A stretch of DNA of 64,000 nt from Seiridium cupressi (GCA_036674765.1 JARVKI010000011.1:62001-126000); one strand, 5' to 3'; positions 33,348-45,875 are shown, counted from the first letter of the stretch. Notes: generated by a model not told the origin, from the sequence alone. Translations and numbers: made by a program.

Positions 33348-34900
33348 CGTGAAGTAGGTAGTGGTCGCGGCGGGTTGATATATACCAGCTTTCGCAACCT
33401 CTGGGAGCTAGCTGCGCGGCGATCGACAATCTCGGTTCTAGAAGCCGTGGGCTGTCGCCGACGGAATGGCTATGCCTGGTTTGATTGACTACGCCGAGTA
33501 TTTTACTACGTAACTCAATGGCTGTGCATATATCAGTTGATCGCGAAATATCCAGGTACCAGGCGGATGGTACGATATCAACGAAATTGAGCTCAAAGAG
33601 AATGGAAAATCTAGGGGCGTTTTTTAATTGGCCAATGACGTCTCGGGCGTAGCTTACCCTTGTCCGGCAGTGGAGCTACTGGGGTAATGTTACCAAGTAT
33701 CGTCAGAAGCGGCGGCAGCAGCTAGTTAGGAGCTCAGTCTACTACAGTGTAGATTACAATATACGCACTGAGCAGGTGCTAAGTATGTGTAAGTGGGTTT
33801 AAGACGTACAACGTACAACCTAGGTCACCATGCGGTCAAATCTGCTTCAAGACTGTTAAGCAATTTAGTAGTGGTTGGATACATTGTTTTGCCCCGGACT
33901 GCTTTGAAGCCATCGGTTTTCGGGTATCAGCGTCTGCACGGCTGCTAATTCTACAAGGATGGATCATTAGCCTTTTCGTAGGGCTTCTAGGGTCGGCAAG
34001 TAGACGTGCCTTCCGCGTATGGAGCGCCTGGCCCACCCTCATTCAATAGTCTGAATGCCACCGTTGAATTCTCCTTTCCCTTGTCAAACATTCAGACAAT
34101 GTGCCTTTGATTGTGGACGGACCCAGACCTTCACCTGAAGCACACTGGCGCCGGCATAGAGCTAGGGCGATCACCTACGGCTGAGATATACTTCAGCAAG
34201 GCCTTTGTATTTCAGAGGTGACGGAGCCATCCCCCTACATCATGAACACAGCCGTAGCCAAGTTGTTCTCTTTACACATTGAAGGAGGAGGCCATGCGGC
34301 CGGGAGATCTCATCATGCTGTTGCAATTTGCTATGCTTCTGACGTCCAGTCGTAGCCACGTCTGGCGCAAGGCATCCTCGCCCCTTCAGACTGCCAAACG
34401 ACTACTGTCTCATTGTCGAAAGGCCGTGGGGTTGCGCTATCTGACCCAGCTGGCTGGTAGCGAAACAAGCTCCGGGTATGATAGGCCGCCCCTTCCCAAT
34501 TCGACACGCCAGATCAATCTTCTGTGTGAAACCTTAAATGAACTTCCTTCCACTGGACGATCCCGTGATTCGTTCTGCATGCGTGATCACTCACTCTCCT
34601 CAACATTCTTCGTGCGTTACCTGCAACAAATCACCCTTCAACGCTGAGAGGGCTCTTACAATCTCCCTCGAGGACTGGACCAACCACCTTCTTCCACGTC
34701 CCCTTTTCTCCATTGACGAGACCGATATAGGCTGGGTGCGTGGCCCACCCAGGCCACCTCTTCCTCATCTCAGCGCCTTACCCTCCATGAACAAGGATAG
34801 ATACTGGTCACGGCTTTTCACCGCTTACGACCTATAGCGACATAGCTTGATCATCGTTAGCTCGGCAGGTTACCGCGGGGCCAGCAGGCAAAGATACATC
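33348..34900. other. Intergenic region between AIM41 and the methyltransferase
   Basis: About 1.55 kb. Forward frames at 34279-34647 and 34538-34837 overlap each other and show no domain or good splice sites, so I do not call them genes. No repeat or RNA gene seen. Confidence 0.45.
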
Positions 34901-36529
34901 TTACATTGAGAAATAGGGCTGGTGAGAAAGCAAATGATTGGTCAGCGGCCATCATCCCTCTGGACGCATCAGACTCGTCTTACCTTGAAAGTTAGGTTGC
35001 TGGCATCGGCTCTGGCGTTCGTCAGAAGCTCGTTAAACTCGTCAATCGGCATCCTGAAACATTCATCAGCATCCTTCGTGTGGTACGATCAAATGTGGTC
35101 CGTGGGCATACCTTAATCCTCGCCGTGATGTCAACGGCCACAGCGCATGCGATTCGAGCAGCTCGCTCACATTCGATTGATTCCATGCACCCAGCTGTCG
35201 CTCCTGTGGGTCTCCGATCATGTCAGCCGTTGTTATCGCCATCATGAACGCTCAGCTTCTCACCAGTAGGCCAGTCGCACATTGGCAGTTCGAAAGATGT
35301 TTCCTCCACGCTACCAAACCCAGCAGCTCTCAACATTGTCCCAAGCCGCATACCAGCGCGCGGGTCTTTTCCTAACTGCGACATTGCCGCCAGGTATTTG
35401 CTGCTCCATTGGCGGAGAGCGCCATCTAGTCCAGGGTGAGCTCACATGGGCTTGCATGGACGAAGATCTGCCGACTGACCGCCAGGGTAATCACCGCTCG
35501 GGCACTGAGCGTTGAGATAAACTTCCATCATCTGGACCCATCCACGGCGGACGAGGATTCGTTTTATTTCGCGGACATATCGATTCCATCTGTTTGCATT
35601 GATGCCGCCGCTGACCATTCTGCTCTGAACCAAGTCGAAGTAACCATCGTCGTATGGAATCCTAGACAAGATTTATTAACGACCATGTCTCCAACCGAGC
35701 TCTCGTACTCACGGTTCGTTCAGGTCGCACTGGTACTGGAACAAGTTGGGCGGAGATCCGAACGGCATCATCAGAGTTGAAACATCGACAGCGTGAACCT
35801 GCCCATCCCGAATTAGCCATGGGTTGAGGCCATATAATTACTTCCGATAGAGTTAAAGATGAGAAATGCCATGGCAGCGTCAGACCACGCGGAAGCATGG
35901 AGGTCACGGCATTGTTTTTGAGGAGGAAATGACCGCTTTCAGACCCAGGACGACGGAAAATACCGACATCACGGCTCGGAGATGATTACGAGCGATCACA
36001 TATATCCTCAGGGCCGGAAGGGCCCAGGGGGTGAAGTCTCACACACCTCGCAATTCGGGTAATTTTGGGCCACGTCGATTGCCCAACAGCCATTGCCCGT
36101 TCCGCAATCAAGAACTCTACGCAAAGCACTTGCTTCGGGGATGATCAAACCACCCATCTTCATAGTGATAATGCTGTGCATTGTCACGAGACGTTGGCTT
36201 TCTTGCTACGCTCTGTCAGTCTTTGACATTGTGGCCTCAGGGTATCCCATACCTCGTCGACAGGGACGAAGGATGCCCTACTGTCACGGGATAAGCGGTG
36301 GTAAAGTCGGCCATGATATTCGAACGTTTCATCATGCTCCTCAGGGAGCTCGTCGATATTATTGCTGTAGAGCCGTTAGCAAACGACGTGTCTTGTCTTG
36401 CTTACCTAACCTACTCGGTCATTTGCCTCCACGAACGGCCCGGTCTCGCGGCCTCCAATGTCGGGATCAAGCAACGAAGAAAGGACTCAAGACTCGAGGC
36501 TGTGATGCGATGTCTATGCTGTTCGGCAT
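34901..36529 (-). pseudogene. LaeA-like SAM-dependent methyltransferase, first exon out of frame
   Basis: A methyltransferase is followed on the reverse strand through seven introns. Recognisable pieces in order: GGRETGPFVEANDR, NNIDELPEEHDETFEYHGR, MKMGGLIIPE, the SAM-binding motif RVLDCGTGNGCWAIDVA, FQYQCDLNEP, IPYDDGYFDLVQSRMVSGGI, ALRQWSSKYLAAM, GKDPRAGMRLGTMLRAAGF, ERQLGAWNQSNVSELL, and the ending NLTFKPYFSM with TAA at 34901-34903. From NNIDELP to the stop all joins are in frame. The first exon does not connect: the ATG at 36529 leads into a stop unless one base is removed from the TTT at 36480-36482, and no donor near 36400-36410 gives the phase the next exon needs. This suggests decay, or single-base assembly errors. 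LaeA-type proteins influence secondary metabolism; close paralogues have many unknown roles. Confidence 0.65.
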
Positions 36530-39500
36530 TTGTCAAAGGGCACAGTGTTGGTGTGGAGGAAAGGTTATGGTAGGTCAAGAACCAGAGAGACTCGACCGCA
36601 AGGTCCCTTATCTGTCGCCGACAGAAGAAAAAACCATATAGCTGGCAGTTGCGACATACTTCAGTTCATGAATGGCCATCTGCAATGATAAGATATTAGA
36701 GGCGTGGGTGTAAAGAAGCCCCTGACGAACACGTTGGCCACGCTAAGCGACTGCTTCTACCCCATGACCTGCCTGCCGATCCTAGGTGGTACAACCTCGC
36801 ATATGGTACATTCCCGCACGAACCCTTTACCTTGGACAATTTGTAGCTGTGCAGTTCTCGCGTCTACCGCGTAAAAGTTGGTTATCCTGGACGGCACATC
36901 ATCCCTCCCGGGAACGGAATCCTATTCCTCAACATCCTACAGCTACATGCAGGGACTTTCTAACCGCCTTCATACTATTACAGCTAACAATAACTGACAT
37001 ATAACCTGTTCAGGGTGTTCGAATAAGCTTCCTTGAAAGTGGAAGGACGGGGCGAGAGGTAACATTGCTACATGGTTCACGAAGCTCAAGCCAGCATTTC
37101 TAACCCTTGGAACCATCAAGGCCTTGTACGATTGATACCGAATCACCTCTCGTTGTTGGTGCCCAACTCAACAGAACTCTCCCTTGAGCGGTGGATCAAG
37201 CAGTACAACTTCGAGAATACGCGGCACTTAGGTCCAAGGCAAGACTTGCAGGTACTGCATATCCCATGAAGTGAGATGCCTGCTTAAATGCTACCTTGCA
37301 AGAGAAGCCGCAGGGCGAATGGGCCAAGGCGCCGCAACGCCCGACTTGGTTGCGGTGGCCCTAATCCCTGATCGAAAGGCTGGCGACATCAAAGAGGCGT
37401 TTTGGCAGCTGACAGAACAGCAGGAGAAAAGAACATTCATAGAACTTCTGTTTCCCAATACCCAGGCGTCGATCCGCTTACCGGGAAGGACATACGTTTG
37501 CGCTCTGGAGGGCATTTCTTACCCCCTCCGTGGATCAATGCCACGATATTCGGTACCCTTCAGTAATCGATGGCGAGCTAAATACCGCAGCCAGAACATA
37601 CATAATTTTCGGCGGCTGTGGGGGACGAGGCAACTGCTAGATAGCCATGATATGCAAGACGTACGAAAGATCCGATTAATAGCATCTCTAGCCTTCAAGT
37701 CGAGGTGCTCTTATTTTTGAATCACGACGTAAGAGGTTCTCGGGCACTCCGCAACCACCTAGCATGGAACGACCAGGTCAAATCGCTTACAGCGAAATTG
37801 TAACCGGTTGAGCTACCAGAATGGCATTCTTACCCGCTTCGGCCGTGGGACTTCCAATTTAGCGGAGGAATATCCAAGCCTGTTTCAGCCAAACCAATGC
37901 GTCCTATATCATCTCGAACAAGGATGTTGCCTGAAAAAGGACGGCGACCCTTGCCCCTGCACTCGGTTCTCGTGGCAAGCAAGGTTTGCGTAAACTCGGG
38001 ATATTTTCGAACCTTTAGGGCCCGAGAACTCGGGTCAACGTCGTTACCCTTGGGTCGTGTAACCAAAATGCCACTTTCTAGTCATGCACGCGAACCACAT
38101 TTGGACTCCTGCGCTAAGAAATGACGAGGAGAGAGAGGCCTTAGGTAGTGCTGTATCTAAAGATAGCAGAAGACAAGGGGGTCATATTTACTGAGCTGTG
38201 AGTTATGCCACGACACGAGATGGGTTGCAGCGAGATACTCTAGTCTAAACCATCACAGCCGTCACCGCTATCCGGGGACGAGAGACATATTCTAGTTCGC
38301 CAAACTAAGGCCTCGGTTGGCCTTAGGATCGACACTGTGAGCTCCGCTGCTCGCTGAGACATCCAATGGGCTGTAGTATATGCGCTCTAGGTGGAGATAC
38401 TGATGACTGCATGCTTCATTTGTTTATTACGTTACGCGCTACGTTCTGACCGAATTTTTTTTGGAGCATTGCCGAAGTGAGATGTCAGCTATCAAGGAGC
38501 GGTGTATGGGTCGCAATTTTTCATGACATAAAGATGAGGCTGCCGACCAGTGTGGTCCTTAATATGGCCTGTCCGATAGTGTTACTGCCCTCAGCAGCGA
38601 AATCACACACCCGGTATGACACAACGGGACCCAGGCGATTCGCTCCGGTATCCTGGGCTGTTGGTGGATGGCGGGTTCGTGCTATCAGGATGAATTTCCG
38701 CCAGGGTTGCCGAGAGTGTATTTGAATGCTCCGTGGGCAGAAAGGACGAGGAAGCTGCCGTCGCCATCGCCGTTGCTTAATCTGGTCGATTTTCGCGTAT
38801 GAGAATGCGGGCTAGCGGTCTACACAATGGTACAGCTCGACTTGGTACTTGGTCAGTTGGAGATTGCTCTTCTGTCGTCCGAAAGTACGGTACATTAGCG
38901 TCAAACAGCTGACCGGAAAGACCGCCGTAAATTTCTTCGGTATTCGTGCTATTTTCGGCGCTATGCGGCTGTCAAAGAAATGAGCCTCATGACCTGCATC
39001 AAGCACGATCCTATGGAATCCCCCTTAAACATGTGTCACCCATGTCCTTCCAGAAGACGACCCGCGTGCGTTCCTGATGTTCTGGTTCATGAAGCACCAA
39101 GGCAGATCCTCTTCGGAAACGGAAAGTCCGTCAATTCCAGCCTAGAAGAGACGCCAACCGGACAAAATAGCCGAAAATGATTGCCCGTTTTGCTTGTACA
39201 GTCAGCGAGCAAGGACAGGGGTTGAGGATTGGCGTCATTCTGGAGTGGACACCCTACCGAGCTCTCGGATTTGCATGATCCTTGCTAATTCTTTCATTGG
39301 CAGATCGAATGCGGATGTAGGATTCCACAAACGTGTGGTATGCATGTGCTGACGATGAGTGGCCGACCCCGTTCCAGCTCACTGGGCCACGCTAATTGCT
39401 TGGTGGGAAGATGTGCACTTGATACTGAGGGGTTGGCTGCCCATAACTTCTAGAAACTCGTTTCGACTATTTGAGCCGGTTCCCGGTTCATCAAGGCCTC

Positions 39501-40940
39501 CCGCATTCCTGTGTGCCAGCTTGGGCGGCCTGGTCGCTCTCTCATCATGCGCGCCATGCTTCGAGTCCTGCTTGCTGATGGACACCTCCGATGCCTGAGC
39601 CGCAAAGGAATAATTTCCATGAGCGCACTGCTTAGCTGCCCATCCGAAAGGAGTAGTCGATAGCCAGCGCAACGCAGCCACCACCAAGCGAGTCCCTCCC
39701 CTCGGCTTATGGTGATACCCTAGGCATATCATCAGATACGATCAGCAAAAGAGCCGCTCAACCAAGGGCTAGCACTAGCTAGTCTATCCTTGACAGACAT
39801 CGGGCCGCGCCCTCGTTTCAAAGCCTTGTACGATGTTTGTTGTCCTCGAAGATCTTACTTTCGGTGTAAGTCTGGAGCCTCACAGCTAACCTCCCATGTC
39901 GAGTCGTGATATGATCTATCACTTTTTGCCTGATCATTATACATGACGCTGTGTAACTAATGACTAACATCGGTATTTGTTCGTATCGGTCCCTTTGACT
40001 TGATACGTAGACACCCCATGTCCCTTGGAGACTCACACGTATCGATACGATTGTCGTTTTGCCAACTTCTTCGAAAAAGGAAACCCATCGCACGAAGCTT
40101 ACCTGTCAGTTCTCTTCTTCTAGAAATTGGGGTACATGTGCCGTGCCTCACTCCTGCTGCTCCTCGGTAGGTGCCTAGCTCGGGAAACCTGGTAGACCTG
40201 ATCTGGGTAGCAGTCGTACCCGCCCCCTGGACCTGGAGGATTCGCTGCCACGTGTTTTTCGATGCATGGTTGGGTCTCATTGGACCGTTGCCCACAAGCC
40301 TACTACCAAGCGGCACACACATAGGTCCCAAGACAACAAATGTGGACATGGTGATCAGGGGCGAACGAACCTACGGGGGGCGGGCGCGGGCGCGGGCGCG
40401 GGCTCGGCCTATGGAGGATTCTTTCAAGGGTAATAATGCTGGTGCTCTCTAATTTTGCTTCACGAGACAGACAAGAAGGATTTGCCCTGGCTGCTGAATG
40501 CAGGAACGTGAGCGTGCTGATCTGGGCTCGATGCGAGAGGCATGATTCCAAATCCCAGCTCGCAATCCCTTGCGAGCAAAATGGTTGGAAAGGACATGAA
40601 TATGTAATAAGTTGCGAGGTAGTAGTAGTAATGGTATCATTCTCCTGATTTCCAGGTTCATTTCTCCCTGTCCAGTCTTACAGATGCGCCTGGGCAGAAG
40701 TTCCGCCATATCCCAACTATACAATTTACAAGAGTTCTTCCGAGACTGGGAGAAGAGAGAGGAAGACAACCCAACTCACCCGATCAAAGCTCATGCCCAT
40801 CCCGAAACATGTAATGATCTCAAATATCTCACAATGTGCGCTGCCTTGAAGTCTTATGCACCGATTTTCCGGCCCCGTTCTATGCCTTCGTGGTGTTGGT
40901 GTCCAAGAGAGTCTAGTGCAATTTTATTCGCCGTCGCCAT
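36530..40940. other. Longest gene-free stretch of the window
   Basis: About 4.4 kb. The longest frames are a forward one at 37271-37720 and a preceding one at 37072-37269, which could be joined through an 80-bp GTCCAA...GAG intron, but the product matches nothing I know. Other frames (37830-38066 minus, 38477-38725 plus, 39379-39732 minus, 39957-40349 minus) look like chance. A G-rich repeat lies at 40375-40403. I see no transposase, reverse transcriptase or terminal repeats. Confidence 0.45.
40375..40403 (+). repeat. G-rich GGGCGC repeat, G-quadruplex-type sequence
   Basis: Six G residues, then C, then GGG-CGC units repeated, giving at least five GGG runs spaced by one to three bases on the plus strand. 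It fits the G3+N1-7 quadruplex rule. It lies about 540 bp past the 3' end of the reverse-strand PI 4-kinase. Confidence 0.75.
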
Positions 40941-43320
40941 CTACCAACAAGTGAAGACTGGATTTCTGGCCTTCACTGTTTCCAGGCGTTCAACGATGAC
41001 CTTTCTCCTATTACCTTCCATACCTTCTGCTGCCGCATATCCTAGATCACCTTCCATATCGTCGTCGTCGGCCCCGAAGTCGCCGTACATTTGTTGGGCG
41101 ATGGAGCTACTGTTACGACGCCCGGCTGCCGTGGCGAAGCTGAAACGCCTTTCGCGGTGCGGCGTGTACATATTAGCAGCAGACCTTGTAGGACCATGAT
41201 AGCTGGCTCGTGGCGCAGCACGTGAGAATTTAGGCCGTGGGGGCGAGGTTTGTAACATGTTCGCGTTGGGATCATCAAAGGGGTTGACAGGTTTCCCACT
41301 CGGCGAAGTTCCCTCGTCGGGGGACTGTGCCCTCGGAGTACTGAGTTCGAATCGACCAGGGTTGGGTAAGGGACTAGCAAAGCCCAAAAGGTCGTCTGTT
41401 TGGTTGACCGGTGCACTGGAGGAATTTACAGCACCAATATCCATCTCCTCTTCAATGGCGTCACGGAGCTCAGGCTCGGCTTTGCGGCGCATCTCCGTGC
41501 TGGCGACCCGCATAGGAACAGCCACCGGAACATCGACAAGGTCATCCCAGACGCAGACTCTGGCGCGTCGCGTGAGCTCCAAAGGCCCATGGTCTGGTGT
41601 CTTGAGAGTCTCAACTACATTCCATGCTTGGCCTTTCATGACCGCCATCTGGCGTGAGAACATCTTTTCTTGAAAATCGGGATCGATCTTGAAGACTCTG
41701 CGCAGAGCTAATTGAGTTTGACTCCACCACTCAGTGGAAGTTAGCAGAGGTAGGAAATGATCGCGTGTCTTTTGGGAGAAAGGCCGCCCGATGAGGTCAA
41801 CTGGTAAGAACAGCCAGCCAAAGGGAAAGCTAAACGACGATTAGTATCTGACAAATCTCGAGTTGGTACTGTTCGGCTTACCTCCGCCAGGCATCTGGGT
41901 GTTTCCAGGGCCACGACAAGGAGTTGTCTATAGCCCCCACGGTCATTTTTGGTTCGCGCACATTCGTGGAGCCGGCGGCGTTCATCGGTTTCTGAGCCTT
42001 GTAAGGGTTCTGCCGCGGACTCCGTGAACTGTTCCGGTCTGTGAGATCTACAGGCCGCGCTGGTTGCTCGTCCTCGTCACCCAGATCCATGTTAAACTGT
42101 GGAGGCTCCGACGCAACCGTCACTCCCTGACTTTCCCAATCCACCTTGACCATCCAGTTATCAAGCCCTCTGTCTGTGTTGCGCATGATGTAGTCCAGGA
42201 TGACTAATTTCTCCAGCTCTTCCCGGAAAGCCTGCTTGAGACCATCAGTCCAAACAAAGTTATCTGGGCCAAGAGGAGCAGGGGGCGGCGTATCATATTC
42301 ATCGTCGCTCTCGTCATCGTTGACCCGTCTGCTGGATGGCCGACAATTATCAGCCCATCTTTTTTGCTTGTGGCGATGTGTATCGTTGGAGCGGAAACCC
42401 GACAGATATTGGTCTGGCCACGGATGTTGCTTCAGGAAAACATTGGCATCCTTGAAGCCCTTCAAAAACACCTGGAAACTACCGGCCTTGGCAGGGAGTG
42501 GCTTCTTCTTCCTATAGAAACTCCTGCGGTCCCAGTAGGGGTAGTGAAAAGACTTGGACGAGAGCCAGACTATATCCGTATAGGGGACCATGTTTGTGCG
42601 CAGCTGACAATCCAAGGTATATGCGGCAGCCTCACTGACATATGAGAGGTTAGGGATGAGACATGCCCGTCCAAAACAGCACGGGAACAGATTTCGATGA
42701 ATCCATTTGTTCCATTTGGGGTTTCCGGCAGCGTAAGGTTCCTCATCCTTTGGCTTGAACACCCCGACAATCTTTCCTTCTGTATTGCGCGCGAAATAAC
42801 TGCCAGAGCTGCCTTGAGTGATCATGCTGGGATGCATGCCTTGGTCGATAGCCGTCCGTACGCTCTCGACTATCTCCTCGAACTCGGGCTTGGACATGGC
42901 TGTTTCATGCGCAGATGCTGCCAGTGTGTCCACGGTAGCCGGCCGTACACCATCGGGAGCATGGAACACGCTGTAGTGGATTTCGAGCTGCTCTTCGTCG
43001 TCTGGCCGCCCCTTGCCCTTGCCCCTTTTGAACTTGGAAGCGATCTCATCTGCCCATCGCTCCAAACGCGCATTTATAGCCTTCAAGTCGACTCCGGAAT
43101 TCGTTCTTCCTCTCCTAGGGCGATGCCTCTGTTTCGCTGCCTCTGGAGAAGCCATGCCCGAGTGCGGGCGTGGTTGTATGACAGGCGCATATCTTGGGGC
43201 GGTTTGCGGCTGTAGAGAAGCGAAGCTCTGGCCCAGGGCTTCATCCTCGGAGTCATCACTGAACTGGTCAGCTTGAGCGAGGCGCTCGTAGCCAGTAGTG
43301 GCGGGCCGAGTGCGAGGCAT
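40941..43320 (-). CDS. LSB6: Type II phosphatidylinositol 4-kinase Lsb6
   Basis: Two exons, 41882-43320 and 40941-41829, giving 775 aa; the GTAAGC...TTAG intron restores the frame as AG|C. The start is the ATG at 43320 (MPRTRPATTGYERL). The kinase core contains the nucleotide-binding loop QGSSGSYFARN, the lysine segment KIVGVFKPKDEEPY, a Cys-rich stretch (LFPCCFGRACLIP) at the site palmitoylated in animal type II enzymes, and the catalytic sequence DYIMRNTDRGLDNWMVK. A Ser/Asp-rich insertion interrupts it. Exon 2 continues with FPFGWLFLPVDLIGRPF and WWSQTQLALRRVF and ends in a long disordered tail. The enzyme makes PI4P at endosomal, vacuolar and plasma membranes; yeast Lsb6 also binds Las17. 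Confidence 0.94.
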
Positions 43321-45392
43321 GGCGGTTAGGAGCAAGCTACAGTGCAGTGACTGTTAGGGCTATCTCATGGTGAAGCTGATCTCGCTCGCTGAATGTCGGC
43401 TTCAAGCAGTGCTGCAAATCGTTGGACTCGGATTAGGGGGTCAGTGCTGGTTGTTCGGCTTAGGAACGGGTATCCCTGGACGGCTAGGCCGAGCGGGGTA
43501 CGTTGGAAGAGATGGAACAAAAGACAGAGTTGGAAAAAATACAAGTCTCGAATGCATAAAAAAAAAAAAAAAAAAACCTTGTCCCGCCGCAGACCCCTGA
43601 GCGTGTCGACGAGTCTGAATTGCTCAATGCTGCTTGTAATGGCTTGAAGTTGAAAGGCGCCCCGACACGTCACGTCAGTGGTCGCAGCAAGCTCAAGACC
43701 TTTGTCAGCTGTCACTGAAAGAAAGCAGGGCACTAGCACTAGAAAATAGGGCGGGGGTCTGATTGGCAGCTCGGGGGTTTGCTGTTTCTCTGCTCCGTAG
43801 CGGCACTAGGTCTGAGTGAGACTCTAGAGCCTTAGTTACGCCGGGACAAACCCCGCCTGCCCGCTCCTCCACATTTTTCTCTAGTGCTACATGGCACCTG
43901 CACTGAGTTGGAGAAATGGGCAACGGCGCAGGTTCACCCAGGTTCACTCTGCCAACTATGGCATGTTGGATGTAGGCCTCCGAATCGCCTAGTCACCCAT
44001 CGTTTCCCTTCCCCGCATTGGAGACTCACTGGAGTCGTGAAGTCGTGAAGTCACTTTACGCGCAACGGATCGAGATGGGCGTCCATCCAAAGTGCTGGGC
44101 TTCGGCTCAATGCCAAACAAAGTCTTGAGTGCACCCACCCATCGTTTGCACGAGACGTGACTTGGCCTCTGTAGGTACTTAAACAGCATGACCCCCCTCT
44201 CGTCTACTCATATGTCGTGGGAGACAGATGAGACCAGTGTTTGAGGCATTCACGCTGGAAAATCCTGCTTGATGTCATTCTGATGATGGTGGTTTCTATA
44301 ATTGTCACTTACGCTGGGGGCAGGCTCGTTCCTGCAAAGACGTAAACAGTGATTACAGTAGAAGGGCCTCAGTAGTGCGTACCAACTGCTTGGCCATCTA
44401 CCTACAGTAGTACCCACACACGGAAGGACGACATGCAGGCTGGCAGGCAACCATTCCGGCTTGGCCATTGTCAAGCCATCACACAAACGTGGCACCAAGC
44501 TGCCCTTGCTCATCCACGGCGATAGAGTTGCACTCGAGACCTGGTAGCACCCCCCAGAGTCAGATGTCATGGCACCATGTCTCGGGCTTGGTCGGACCAG
44601 AGAGTCCAAGCCAGCCAAGCAGATAACCACAGTTATAGACCAGATGGTAGTGCCCTGACAGCACAGAGTTTCGTGCGGAAGGCCAATGCCGAGTCATCGT
44701 GGGCTGCCTTAAACTTTTCGCCGGCTCACTAACTTAGCGTTGCGAGAGTTCAGTGTCTGACATGCTGACCAATGACATCGAACCTGGTCGGCTAGAAAGG
44801 AACTTCCTCCAGGACGACCCAAGATTCCTAGGATCCAGCGCTGATCAGCACAACATCTCCAAAGTTCCGACATCCTCAAGTGGATGGCTGTCGGCAGCGG
44901 ATCGACGCTCCTCCTATATTCGTTTCCCTTGGCTGTCTTATGCTAGGAAGTTTCATCTTCTTCCATCCCTTCCCTAATGATCGCATCCCTGCCGCTGGCT
45001 CGTTCGCAAAGCCATAAAGAGGCCAACACCCACCCCTATCCGGGCTTGACCAATCCGTCAGCTAAATCTATTCTCGTTCCCCGTTGGCAACATTCACAAA
45101 TCAGATAAGCACGTACATGTTTCAAGTCCCTCAGGCTTTGACGCTTCATAGGCAAAGGCCATAGGTGCACTCCCCTAGGTATCCTAGCCTTTGTTCCTGT
45201 GCTCGACTCCACAAGGAACCGCTGGCCTCCACTAGCAACAGATGTGAGGCTGTCGACGTGGGTTCTTTGAGTTTTTACACGGCTCAATCACCAGTGAACA
45301 TAGGGGTCGTCAGAATTTCCCTGCTCTTCAAAACCACGCCCAGCAATTATTCTCACATTACTTACACTCATCCATCGTCAAAAATATCCAAC
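43321..45392. other. Intergenic region, Lsb6 promoter side
   Basis: About 2.1 kb. Contains a 19-nt A run at 43558-43576 within the probable Lsb6 upstream region. Reverse frames at 43365-43739 and 44250-44630 and short forward frames show no domain. Pyrimidine-rich sequence at about 45330-45390 is the likely leader of the small gene at 45393. Confidence 0.5.
43558..43576. repeat. Poly(A) homopolymer tract, 19 nt
   Basis: Uninterrupted A run on the plus strand (T run on the Lsb6 sense strand), about 240 bp upstream of the Lsb6 start. Probably a promoter poly(dA:dT) element. Confidence 0.8.
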
Positions 45393-45875
45393 ATGGATTT
45401 GCAAGCAATCGCAAATGAGAGGCTTACGGACTTGGTCCTGACAACCCTATCGTCACCAGAAGCAGACCAGAGAGGCCGCAAACGACGCCGAAGTCCGACC
45501 CCGTTCTTTGCGGTCACCACGAGACAACTGCCCTCTGGCGAGTCGTCTACTTTCCGTGGTCGTTCTCGACACCGCTCAGCGTCACGCCTCGACATGTCCA
45601 GAAATGTATCCCGCTTGAGAGATGCATCCTTGTCACCAACACGACGAAAGATGCTACATATTGCACAGCTTATCAACCGACACAGGAGCCAAAGCCCATC
45701 CCGGTCCCGCTCACCCAACACACAAGAGCCATCGAAACGGAGGCGTCAGAGGACCCGGAGCCGCGGGCGAGAGCATCATCAGCACGACCACCCCAAAGCC
45801 ACCGAACCCTTCTCGCGTCTGCGGCACGAGATCGTTGTCAAGACGGAAGCTATCAGCGTCAAGCAAAACGGTTGA
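45393..45875 (+). CDS. Small basic Arg/Ser-rich protein of unknown function (160 aa)
   Basis: Open frame from the ATG at 45393 (AACATGG context after a pyrimidine-rich leader) to a TGA at 45875. The N-terminus MDLQAIANERLTDLVL is a plausible helix; the rest is very basic and Ser-rich: RGRKRRRSPTPFF, FRGRSRHRSASRL, RSQSPSRSRSPN, KRRRQRTRSRGR. Clusters of RS/SP repeats are typical of splicing-related or nuclear proteins, but low-complexity Arg/Ser frames also arise by chance. The frame stays open upstream to about 45165 without a conserved start. No domain is recognised and its function cannot be inferred beyond a likely nuclear location. Confidence 0.5.
   Translation: MDLQAIANERLTDLVLTTLSSPEADQRGRKRRRSPTPFFAVTTRQLPSGESSTFRGRSRHRSASRLDMSRNVSRLRDASLSPTRRKMLHIAQLINRHRSQSPSRSRSPNTQEPSKRRRQRTRSRGREHHQHDHPKATEPFSRLRHEIVVKTEAISVKQNG

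Noticed and set aside
34279..34837. Two overlapping forward frames before the methyltransferase 3' end
   Set aside because: They overlap out of frame, have no splice signals linking them and match no family I know.
37780..37840. tRNA-like TGGTAGCTCAACCGG on the reverse strand
   Set aside because: No T-loop consensus (GTTCRA) at the right distance and no closing acceptor stem.
43365..43739. Reverse 124-codon frame crossing the A tract upstream of Lsb6
   Set aside because: The frame is carried by a Phe run from the homopolymer and overlaps the Lsb6 leader.
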